A stretch of DNA of 7,224 nt from Thermococcaceae archaeon (GTDB lineage Archaea > Methanobacteriota_B > Thermococci > Thermococcales > Thermococcaceae), in contig JAMOPD010000351.1 of NCBI GenBank assembly GCA_027064745.1, positions 1 through 7,224 on the forward strand, written 5' to 3'. Below the pieces are notes generated by a model. It had not been told where the DNA came from, did no database searches, and saw only the letters and a list, made by a program, of their open reading frames with translations. Of the stretch, positions 1-5,290 are shown piece after piece. The position numbers and the translations under genes were made by a program. Within the stretch, counting starts at the first letter, position 1. Every line of letters starts with the position of its first letter.

Positions 1-800
1 GGATTCACATACTGCCAAAGATCTTTAAGGTAGCCCCACATCTCAATGGCTTCAGATGAATCAAACTTTTTGACTTCGTAACCAGTGTATGAGGGATATA
101 GATATCCATGCAAGAACCTGTGGAACAGTCCCTTAACTGGAAATCCAACGAGTTTCTTACCTGTTTTCTCATATATGTTCTTTGACCAAGCTAAGAATGC
201 ATCATATGTCCACTTATCGGTGCCCTTCATGACGTCCTCCTGTGTAAGGCCGTCAGGCAGGTATTTGAAAGCTTCTTTGTTGATCACCATGACGTAAGTG
301 GCGCTCATCCAAGGTATGTATGCTTTTTTACCTCTTATCATGGAATACTTTTCAAACGTGGAGATGAATGTTCTGCCCTTAAGCTGTGGCATGTTGCTTA
401 GATCCATAAGCCATCCCTGTGAATCATAATAGTCCATAGCACCGTGAAGGTCTCCGACCAAGTCGATAGTAACCTTACCGCTCTTCTCTTCTGCTGCGAG
501 TCTCGTGCTTAGGTCGAAGTAGCTTATTGGGACAAACTGAGCATCAATTCCCGTCTGCTTCTTAAATCCGGGCAGTACTGTATTAAGGATAAAGGCCCTC
601 TCTGCAGGGGGAACTAATTGAGTTGATGCCCAGACAACCTTACCACCGGCTTTACTGGTGGTTGTCGAGCTTGATGTTGTAGTTGTTGTGCTTTTGCTGG
701 AACTTGTAGTTGTAGTTCCTCCCCCGCCTATACATCCGCTTGCCACTATTGCAAGGGCTAAAACACCCACCAAAAACAAACCTAGTATTCTCCTATTCAT
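1..800 (-). CDS. Sugar ABC transporter substrate-binding lipoprotein (family 1 type), C-terminus beyond window
   Basis: Partial gene with an open frame of 266 codons running off the left edge, so the C-terminal part is missing. The protein would capture a carbohydrate outside the membrane and hand it to an ABC permease. Seen: N-terminal hydrophobic segment (residues about 5-20), lipobox A-S-G-C with Cys23 as the probable lipid anchor, a Gly then Thr/Ser-rich linker (about 24-50) typical of archaeal binding lipoproteins, then a mature domain starting KVVWAST with aromatic-rich ligand-cleft-like segments such as DYYDSQGW and IPWMSATYVM. The start ATG is fixed by a GGAGGTG ribosome site (808-814, 7-nt spacing) and a TATA box at 841-849. 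It has its own promoter although it lies only 104 bp downstream of the dehydrogenase pair on the same strand; permease genes would be expected further left. The ligand cannot be assigned. Class call is confident, specificity unknown. Confidence 0.88.
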   Translation of the reverse strand, partial: MNRRILGLFLVGVLALAIVASGCIGGGGTTTTSSSKSTTTTTSSSTTTSKAGGKVVWASTQLVPPAERAFILNTVLPGFKKQTGIDAQFVPISYFDLSTRLAAEEKSGKVTIDLVGDLHGAMDYYDSQGWLMDLSNMPQLKGRTFISTFEKYSMIRGKKAYIPWMSATYVMVINKEAFKYLPDGLTQEDVMKGTDKWTYDAFLAWSKNIYEKTGKKLVGFPVKGLFHRFLHGYLYPSYTGYEVKKFDSSEAIEMWGYLKDLWQYVN

Positions 801-840
801 GGAACGACACCTCCATACATCAAAGCATATTTCACAAAGG

Positions 841-849
841 AATATATAA
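841..849 (-). promoter_or_regulatory. TATA box of the left substrate-binding protein gene
   Basis: On the minus strand this reads TTATATATT. Its centre is about 45 nt before the ATG at 800, which predicts a transcript start near 819-821 and a leader of about 20 nt that contains the GGAGGTG ribosome site. This fits normal archaeal promoter geometry. The operator-like palindrome 863-879 sits 13 bp upstream. Confidence 0.65.
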
Positions 850-862
850 GGTTTATGTCTTA

Positions 863-879
863 AACCACTGAGAGTGGTT
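863..879. promoter_or_regulatory. 17-bp operator-like inverted repeat, copy 1
   Basis: AACCACTGAGAGTGGTT has perfect 7-bp arms around GAG. It lies 13 bp upstream of the TTATATAT box for the binding-protein gene. A near copy is present at 2979-2995 at almost the same distance (14 bp) from another TTATATAT box. The whole stretch 861-885 matches 2977-3001 at 20 of 25 positions. Size and CAC-N5-GTG core resemble the Thermococcales Glycolytic Motif TATCAC-N5-GTGATA bound by Tgr/TrmBL1, but the outer three bases differ. Lying upstream of the TATA box, the site is placed as archaeal activator sites often are; regulator identity is inference. Confidence 0.7.
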
Positions 880-881
880 GT

Positions 882-899
882 TTTTACAAAAATGTAAAA
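882..899 (-). terminator. T-rich inverted repeat after the dehydrogenase operon, possible terminator
   Basis: TTTTACA-AAAA-TGTAAAA is an 18-bp palindrome with 7-bp arms, 5 bp beyond the stop of the 905-1918 gene. Read on the minus strand it is T-rich (TTTT and TTTTT runs), which suits archaeal termination of the dehydrogenase transcript. It directly abuts operator copy 1, so it could instead be a second regulatory palindrome for the binding-protein promoter. Confidence 0.35.
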
Positions 900-904
900 G
901 GAGA

Positions 905-1918
905 TCAGAGGTCGATATGCACGACTTTTCCCTTTCTGGAGGATTCATAAGCAGCCAATATGATTGCAAGGTTCTTTTTGGCATCTTCTCCACTTATTGG
1001 GACGTCTTTATCCTTCAAAACTGCTGTTACAAAACTTCCAACTATGCCCCTTACATCTGGCCTATCCCAATATATTTTCTCTGCCCTGTCTTGATATACA
1101 GTAAAGTCTGGATAAGCTGTTCTGACATCGAGAAAGCCCTCTCTTCCGACGAGGTAGTACTTTATCTCCAGCCCATAGGAGTATCCTTTTGGATTGCCCC
1201 ATCCTGCAGTGAGGACTGCTAAAATTCCATTTTTGAACTCTAAAACTGCGGTTCCTATATCGTCAACAGGGAAGCCGTATATCTTTGCTCCAATGTCAGC
1301 AAAGACCTTTTTTGGAACACTCTTTGTTAGCCAGAGAAGTGAATCTATTCCATGTGGAGCTGTATCCATGAATCCTCCTCCACCAGATTTGTTAATATCC
1401 AAAAACCAGCTCATGTCAAGACCCTGAAGGAATATTGGTGGCTTCACATTTTCGGAAATCGCATGAATGTATTCTAATGCCCCAATTTCACCTGCCTTAA
1501 TCATTCCTTTTGCTTTTATAAGTGGTTCTGTAAAGCGAGGGTTGAAGGGCAACATTAACTTCACATCATTTTTTTCTGCAGCTTTTATGACCTCATCAGC
1601 ATCCTCCAGTGTTAGTGCTATTGGCTTTTCAAGGAGTATGTGTTTGCCCTCCTCGGCGGCCCTGATGGCGACTTCTTTATGCCGGTATGTTTCGATGGCA
1701 ATATATACTGCTTCCACATTCTTATTCTTGAGGAGATCTTCATAGTTCTTGTAAAATTTTGCTCCATACTTCTTTGCTTCTCCCTTTGCCACATCCGAAT
1801 TGGCTCCATCACCTGAGATAGCACAGAGTTTTGCTCTCCTGCTCTGTGCTATGGTGGAGGCGTATCTGAGAGCATGAGGATGGGCATAACTTATTATTCC
1901 AAAATTAAGCTTTTTCAT
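905..1918 (-). CDS. Gfo/Idh/MocA-family oxidoreductase with atypical nucleotide-binding loop
   Basis: Encodes 337 residues, a normal length for this family of NAD(P)-dependent sugar and polyol dehydrogenases. Residues 1-120 are the Rossmann-like domain and the rest the alpha/beta catalytic domain. Seen: E-K-P at 97-99 (the Lys is the conserved catalytic residue) and the motif GGGGFMDTAPHGID with Asp185, His189 and Asp192 in the catalytic positions. The usual glycine-rich loop near the N-terminus is replaced by GIISYAHPHA (7-16), which has no G-x-G; some family members carry a similar His-rich loop, so this need not mean inactivity. ATG overlaps the stop of the upstream dehydrogenase (ATGA at 1915-1918), and a strong GGAGGTGGTGAG ribosome site (1922-1933) lies inside that gene's end, so the two are co-transcribed and probably translationally coupled. 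Substrate unknown; the pair may act in sequence on one sugar. Confidence 0.9.
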   Translation of the reverse strand: MKKLNFGIISYAHPHALRYASTIAQSRRAKLCAISGDGANSDVAKGEAKKYGAKFYKNYEDLLKNKNVEAVYIAIETYRHKEVAIRAAEEGKHILLEKPIALTLEDADEVIKAAEKNDVKLMLPFNPRFTEPLIKAKGMIKAGEIGALEYIHAISENVKPPIFLQGLDMSWFLDINKSGGGGFMDTAPHGIDSLLWLTKSVPKKVFADIGAKIYGFPVDDIGTAVLEFKNGILAVLTAGWGNPKGYSYGLEIKYYLVGREGFLDVRTAYPDFTVYQDRAEKIYWDRPDVRGIVGSFVTAVLKDKDVPISGEDAKKNLAIILAAYESSRKGKVVHIDL

Positions 1919-2925
1919 AATCTCACCACCTCCCCTTTTCTGGCACTCTCTTTGGCTTTTTCAGCAATCTCCAGTGCTATCAGGGCATCTTCAGCGGTAA
2001 CCTTTGGTTCAATATCTTTCTTGATGCATTCAAAGAAGTGCCTCAGCTCTCTTTCGAAGGCATCTGGGAACGTTGAGAGCAATGGGGAGAATCTAGGCAT
2101 CTCAAAGTTGGCCTTTGCAACCCCCACAACTGGGGTATCTAAGGGAGTGTATCGGATTCTTCCATTCTTTCCAATTATGTCAACATGATGATAAAAAACT
2201 CCATATCTGGAGGGATATGGATATGCCCAACTTACTTCGGCTATACCTGTTTTCCCTCCTTCAAATTTTACAACCATAATAAAGTGGTCGAAGGTATCAT
2301 TGGATTTAGCTTCTTCTTTGATAGCTTTTCCAGTTCCCAACACTTCTAAAGGCTCACTCTCAAAAAACCAGCGGAGAAAATCAGTTACATGAACTCCTAA
2401 GTCAAGGGCAACTCCACCACTTTTATTTTCATCCCAGTACCAGTAGTGTGCAGGGAAGGGAAGATTCTGTACCTCTCTTTTTCTTATGTGCATTGGCAAG
2501 ATGTTTCTCTTTCTGATAACATCTTTCATCTGGACCCATCTTTTGTCAAAACGCCTAACATGGCCGACAAACAATTTGAGTTCTTCTTTTTCAGCAGTTT
2601 GAACCATCTTTTCGGCTTCTTCAGTAGTTAAGGCTATTGGTTTCTCCACTATTACGTGTTTTCCTGCTTTTAGTGCTTTTATAGCAATTTCTGCATGAGC
2701 ATATGTTGGAGTTAAAACTTCAACAACATCAAAATCGAGATCAAGAAATTCATCAAGACTCTGGAAAGCTTTGGCGTTAAAGGCTTTAGCTCCTTCTCGA
2801 GCTCTTTCTCCATCTATATCTGCGCATGCTATAACTTTAATGCTTTCTATGTTTTTTAGAGCAGGTTTATGGGCCAAGTTAAATATGTTCCCACAGCCCA
2901 CTACTCCGATTTTCAGCTCCTTCAT
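1915..2925 (-). CDS. Gfo/Idh/MocA-family NAD(P)-dependent sugar/polyol dehydrogenase
   Basis: Encodes 336 residues. The N-terminal Rossmann domain starts GVVGCGNI (7-14), a standard dinucleotide loop, followed by E-K-P at 94-96 (catalytic Lys95) and DLGVHVTD (175-182) with the conserved Asp and His of the active site. The C-terminal domain is the usual open sheet for substrate binding and oligomerisation. Relatives include inositol 2-dehydrogenases, glucose-fructose oxidoreductase and sugar 3-dehydrogenases, so the reaction is probably reversible oxidation of a sugar or cyclitol hydroxyl; the exact one is not readable. First gene of a two-gene operon with the 905-1918 paralogue (4-bp overlap). 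Upstream lie a TTATATAT box (2957-2964) and the shared 17-bp operator (2979-2995). The ribosome site before the ATG is weak (CTGGGGATACCC), unlike its neighbours. It is divergent from the glycosyltransferase gene with 92 bp between start codons. Confidence 0.92.
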   Translation of the reverse strand: MKELKIGVVGCGNIFNLAHKPALKNIESIKVIACADIDGERAREGAKAFNAKAFQSLDEFLDLDFDVVEVLTPTYAHAEIAIKALKAGKHVIVEKPIALTTEEAEKMVQTAEKEELKLFVGHVRRFDKRWVQMKDVIRKRNILPMHIRKREVQNLPFPAHYWYWDENKSGGVALDLGVHVTDFLRWFFESEPLEVLGTGKAIKEEAKSNDTFDHFIMVVKFEGGKTGIAEVSWAYPYPSRYGVFYHHVDIIGKNGRIRYTPLDTPVVGVAKANFEMPRFSPLLSTFPDAFERELRHFFECIKKDIEPKVTAEDALIALEIAEKAKESARKGEVVRL

Positions 2926-2956
2926 GGGTATCCCCAGAGGGTGTGAAGCACAAAAG

Positions 2957-2964
2957 ATATATAA
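2957..2964. promoter_or_regulatory. TATA box in the divergent dehydrogenase/glycosyltransferase promoter
   Basis: Minus strand reads TTATATAT, predicting a start near 2935 and a short leader (about 10 nt) for the dehydrogenase. Plus strand reads GATATATAA preceded by an A-rich stretch (AAAAG), usable for the glycosyltransferase with a start near 2985 and a leader of about 33 nt that includes its ribosome site. The box is almost symmetric and could serve both genes. An alternative minus-strand box is TTTATTTTA near 2972-2980. Confidence 0.5.
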
Positions 2965-2978
2965 CCCTTTCTAAAATA

Positions 2979-2995
2979 AACCACTTTGGATGGTT
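2979..2995. promoter_or_regulatory. 17-bp operator-like inverted repeat, copy 2
   Basis: AACCACTTTGGATGGTT differs at one base from the AACCAC-N5-GTGGTT pattern of copy 1 (863-879). Flanks are also shared: TA before and GT-N-TTT after. On the minus strand it lies 14 bp upstream of TTATATAT, against 13 bp at the other copy. On the plus strand it covers the predicted start of the glycosyltransferase transcript, a position suited to repression. Binding protein unknown. Confidence 0.65.
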
Positions 2996-3005
2996 GTATT
3001 TGAAG

Positions 3006-3013
3006 AAGGTGAG
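3006..3013 (+). promoter_or_regulatory. Ribosome binding site deciding the glycosyltransferase start
   Basis: AAGGTGAG ends 4 nt before the ATG at 3018. A longer reading from a GTG at 2943 is unlikely because that codon lies upstream of the TATA box and operator, so it would not be in the transcript. A further in-frame ATG at 3027 is possible but less well spaced. Confidence 0.75.
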
Positions 3014-3017
3014 AGGC

Positions 3018-4160
3018 ATGAAGGTGATGGTTGGAATCCCCAGCTACAATAATGAAGATACAATATCCTTTGTGGTTGAACAAGCAGCTAAAGGTTTAAA
3101 AAAGTATTTCAATGGAGGAATAGTTGTTAACGCTGATGGTGGGAGCAAAGATAGAACAAGGGAAGCTGTTTTAAATACCAAAGTTCCTGAGGGAGTAGAG
3201 GTCAGAAGTTTCATTTATAAGTGGCCAATTCCGGGCAAAGGTAGTGCCATGAAAGAGCTCATGGAAGTGGCAAGGGAAGAGAAAGTTGATGTCCTTGTTT
3301 TTGTTGATAGCGACTTGAGAAGCATAACTCCTGAGTGGATATATAAGTTTGCAAAGCCAATTGAGGAGGGCTATGACTTCGTTGCTCCTCTATATATACG
3401 ACATAAATGGGATGGTACGATAACCAACAATATTGCCTACCCAATGACGGCCTCGCTCTATGGCAAGAACATTAGACAACCTATAGGAGGAGACTTTGGA
3501 GTTAGCACCAAGCTAATAGATATATATCTCAGCGATGAAGATGTCTGGAAAACGGATGTAGCTCGCTTTGGTGTGGATATCTTCCTGACAACAACGGCTA
3601 TAGCCAACAAATTTAAGGTAATTCAAACAGCACTCGGTCTAAAGATCCATGATCCCAAGGACCCAGCTGCATCACTTGGCCCGATGTTCAATCAGGTTGT
3701 TGGAACGCTATTTATGCTTATGGTAAGATATGAGGATGTATGGAAAGGAATAAGAACCCTTGAAGATGTTCCTGTATGGGGAGAACTTATTAAAGGAGAA
3801 CCTGACCCTGTTAATGTGACTCTGAGTCTTTTAAAGGAAAGAGCTCAGGAGCTGTTTAAGGAGAATGAGGCTATTTTACAAAAGGTATTATCGGAGGAGA
3901 CACTGAAAGGTGTCATAAAAGCTCTGAAAACTTTTGAGTTCGATGATATCCTGTGGAGTCATGTACTTTATGATGGAGCCGCTGCATACAAAAAGGGCAT
4001 CCTGAAAAATGCTGAACCGTTGATACCTCTTTATTTTGCCAAAACTGCTGATTTTATTGAAAAAACAAAAGACATGAGCTCCCTTGAAGCTGAAAAATTG
4101 ATAGAGGAAAGAGCGGAGGTGTTCCTAGAAGAGAAGCCCTATCTCATTGAAAAGTGGTGA
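3018..4160 (+). CDS. GT-A fold glycosyltransferase of the GT81/GT78 (glucosyl- or mannosyl-glycerate synthase) type
   Basis: Encodes 380 residues. Predicted cytosolic enzyme that transfers a sugar from a nucleotide-sugar to a small acceptor. Seen in order: VGIPSYNNEDTI (4-15) and VNADGGSKDRT (37-47) nucleotide-sugar motifs, PGKGSAM (72-78), the metal-binding D-S-D at 97-99 (FVDSDL), RQPIGGDFGVS (153-163), FGVDI (184-188) and KIHDP (209-213), whose His211 sits where the third metal ligand lies in retaining GT81/GT78 enzymes. The order PGKG, DSD, QP-x-GG-[DE], GV[DE]I, H matches glucosyl-3-phosphoglycerate synthase as I know it. The region after residue 230 is mostly helical. No membrane segments are seen. 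No phosphatase partner is present here, so acceptor and donor remain open: glycerate, phosphoglycerate or another polyol. Divergent from the dehydrogenases; its last 36 bp overlap the end of the convergent kinase. Confidence 0.82.
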   Translation: MKVMVGIPSYNNEDTISFVVEQAAKGLKKYFNGGIVVNADGGSKDRTREAVLNTKVPEGVEVRSFIYKWPIPGKGSAMKELMEVAREEKVDVLVFVDSDLRSITPEWIYKFAKPIEEGYDFVAPLYIRHKWDGTITNNIAYPMTASLYGKNIRQPIGGDFGVSTKLIDIYLSDEDVWKTDVARFGVDIFLTTTAIANKFKVIQTALGLKIHDPKDPAASLGPMFNQVVGTLFMLMVRYEDVWKGIRTLEDVPVWGELIKGEPDPVNVTLSLLKERAQELFKENEAILQKVLSEETLKGVIKALKTFEFDDILWSHVLYDGAAAYKKGILKNAEPLIPLYFAKTADFIEKTKDMSSLEAEKLIEERAEVFLEEKPYLIEKW

Positions 4161-5066
4161 CCTTTTTATTTCCTCCATTTTTGGGACACTCCATGCTCCC
4201 CGTTTAAGCGTTGAGAGTGCAGCGACGAGATTTGCAAATTTTCCGATTTTTATGAGCTCTTCTTCGCTCAGTTCAATGTTTTCTAGCTTTCCAAGATGCC
4301 AGAGAGATGCTAAAAGTGCCGCCATATATGCGTCTCCAGCTCCGGTTGTGTCAACTGGTTGTACTTCATATGGGGATGCATGCACATTGAGCCCATCATG
4401 GACCAAGGTGCTTCCCTTGGAGCCTTCTGTTATTGCGAGAAGCTTGAAATCAAAATCCATTATATCTATCCCATTTTCCTTTAAATAGTGCATTTCTTCT
4501 TCTCCGATTTTGATTATGTGTGCAAGCTCCAGTCCCTTTTCAATATCTTTTAGCATTTCTTCCTCTCTTCCCCTCCATAGATCAAGGCGGATATTTACAT
4601 CATAGCTTAGAGGAACTTTTACCTCTTTTAGAAAGTTAAATACTGTAGAACGACTTGGTTCTCTGGCAAAAAGCACACTCCCAAAATGAATCAAGTCAGC
4701 TCTTTCATTGATATCATCTCCAATATCTTCCTCTTTAATGTTGAAGTATGCTACGCCATCATATAAAATAAACTCAGGTTTAGCTCCGATCAATTGAACG
4801 AAGACGACACCTGTGTGCTTCTCTGGATCTCTTTTGATGTATTCTGTAACAACGCCTTCTTTTTCCAGCATCTCCAGGAGGAAATTTCCAAATGGATCGG
4901 TTCCGACTTTGCTAATCAGTGCGGAGGGGACTTCAAGGCGGGAGAGACCTACTATAACATTAGCTGGTGCACCACCAGCATGTTTCTCAAAGCTCCTGAC
5001 GTCTTTTAAAGGTCCTTCCTGCTGGGCTATGAAATCTATCAGGATTTCACCTATGGCAAAAATCAT
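4125..5066 (-). CDS. PfkB-family carbohydrate kinase (fructokinase-like)
   Basis: Encodes 313 residues, the usual length of ribokinase/PfkB sugar kinases, which use ATP to phosphorylate a sugar or keto-sugar acid. Seen: start MIFAIGEILIDF with the substrate-binding Asp at 11, first family signature HAGGAPANV (29-37), SYDVNIRLDLW (154-164) like the D-x-N-x-R-x-x-x-W segment of fructokinases and 2-keto-3-deoxygluconate kinases, and the second signature DTTGAGDAY (239-247), with the anion-hole Gly-Ala-Gly and catalytic Asp245. All key residues are present, so it should be active. The ATG at 5066 is chosen over an in-frame TTG at 5078 because GGTGAT (5071-5076) is correctly placed before it. Substrate could be fructose, 2-keto-3-deoxygluconate, a keto-gluconate or an inositol derivative. 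It is divergent from the right-hand transporter operon and convergent with the glycosyltransferase, overlapping it by 36 bp. Confidence 0.9.
   Translation of the reverse strand: MIFAIGEILIDFIAQQEGPLKDVRSFEKHAGGAPANVIVGLSRLEVPSALISKVGTDPFGNFLLEMLEKEGVVTEYIKRDPEKHTGVVFVQLIGAKPEFILYDGVAYFNIKEEDIGDDINERADLIHFGSVLFAREPSRSTVFNFLKEVKVPLSYDVNIRLDLWRGREEEMLKDIEKGLELAHIIKIGEEEMHYLKENGIDIMDFDFKLLAITEGSKGSTLVHDGLNVHASPYEVQPVDTTGAGDAYMAALLASLWHLGKLENIELSEEELIKIGKFANLVAALSTLKRGAWSVPKMEEIKRSPLFNEIGLLF
4163..4182 (+). terminator. T-run terminator candidate after the glycosyltransferase
   Basis: Two TTTTT runs (4163-4167 and 4178-4182) begin 3 nt after the stop codon, without a clear hairpin. T-runs are enough for intrinsic termination in archaea. 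The sequence lies inside the antisense kinase coding region. Confidence 0.4.
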
Positions 5067-5070
5067 CTGA

Positions 5071-5076
5071 ATCACC
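5071..5076 (-). promoter_or_regulatory. Ribosome binding site deciding the kinase start
   Basis: Minus strand GGTGAT, 4 nt before the ATG at 5066. It overlaps the codons after the upstream TTG at 5078, which makes that longer start unlikely. Confidence 0.7.
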
Positions 5077-5112
5077 AAATCTTTCTGCGTTTCTACCTAT
5101 TAAACCTTTGCG

Positions 5113-5121
5113 CTTTTATTG
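5113..5121 (-). promoter_or_regulatory. Possible TATA box of the kinase gene
   Basis: Minus strand CAATAAAAG, predicting a start near 5091 and a leader of about 25 nt. A second candidate, TTTAATAG (5097-5104), would give a leader almost too short to hold the ribosome site. Neither is a strong match. Confidence 0.35.
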
Positions 5122-5137
5122 TACTTTAAGTGTACAA
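5119..5137. promoter_or_regulatory. Inverted repeat at the kinase promoter, degenerate TrmB-like site
   Basis: TTGTAC-N7-GTACAA, with 6-bp arms. Within it, TACTTTAAGTG (5122-5132) matches TACT-N3-AGTA at 7 of the 8 defined positions. It abuts the candidate kinase TATA box on its upstream side. The half-site TTGTACT recurs at 5179-5185. Confidence 0.4.
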
Positions 5138-5245
5138 ATAGGAGGATTATAGCTCTTTGTTGTAAAATAGCCATTAACTTGTACTAAAATTCCCATAACG
5201 CATCCTTTTGGGATCTTAGATTCGTGGATGTATGCCACTCGAAAA

Positions 5246-5254
5246 GTATATATA
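5246..5254 (+). promoter_or_regulatory. TATA box of the right-hand transporter operon
   Basis: GTATATATA preceded by AAAA. It predicts a start near 5275 and a leader of about 15 nt that keeps the GAGGTG ribosome site. It forms the middle of an 18-bp perfect palindrome, AAAAGTATATATACTTTT (5242-5259). Confidence 0.65.
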
Positions 5255-5267
5255 CTTTTAGTATATA
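5249..5267. promoter_or_regulatory. TrmB-type operator overlapping the transporter TATA box
   Basis: TATATACTTTTAGTATATA is a palindrome with perfect 8-bp arms around TTT. Its core TACTTTTAGTA (5253-5263) fits TACT-N3-AGTA, the sequence reported for TrmB at the trehalose/maltose operon of Pyrococcus/Thermococcus. It overlaps the TATA box and the bases just downstream, so a bound protein would block promoter recognition. Motif match is direct; the regulator is inferred. Confidence 0.65.
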
Positions 5268-5277
5268 CAAACAAAGT

Positions 5278-5283
5278 GAGGTG
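5278..5283 (+). promoter_or_regulatory. Ribosome binding site deciding the right-hand binding-protein start
   Basis: GAGGTG, 7 nt before the ATG at 5291. The in-frame ATG at 5228 lies upstream of the TATA box and would also put 21 residues ahead of the signal peptide, so it is rejected. Confidence 0.8.
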
Positions 5284-5290
5284 TTCCCCC

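Noticed and set aside
655..725. Repetitive Thr/Ser codons as a minisatellite or CRISPR-like array
   Set aside because: The repetition is codon-level low complexity for a lipoprotein linker, without a fixed unit and spacer.
85..849. Plus-strand open frames at 85-297 and 658-849
   Set aside because: They are antisense to the left binding-protein gene, whose signal peptide, lipobox, ribosome site and promoter are convincing. The 658-849 frame is the low-complexity reverse of its Thr/Ser linker.
878..2974. Several plus-strand open frames across the dehydrogenase genes
   Set aside because: They are shadows of two complete Gfo/Idh/MocA genes with conserved motifs, and lack credible ribosome sites or family features.
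2943..3017. Longer N-terminus for the glycosyltransferase from GTG 2943
   Set aside because: It spans the TATA box and operator and lacks a ribosome site, while ATG 3018 has AAGGTGAG at good spacing.
5139..5150. AGGAGGATTATAG as a ribosome site for a small gene
   Set aside because: No start codon with a meaningful open frame follows at proper spacing before stops.
5228..5290. Longer N-terminus for the right binding protein from ATG 5228
   Set aside because: This ATG lies upstream of the TATA box and would bury the signal peptide 21 residues in.
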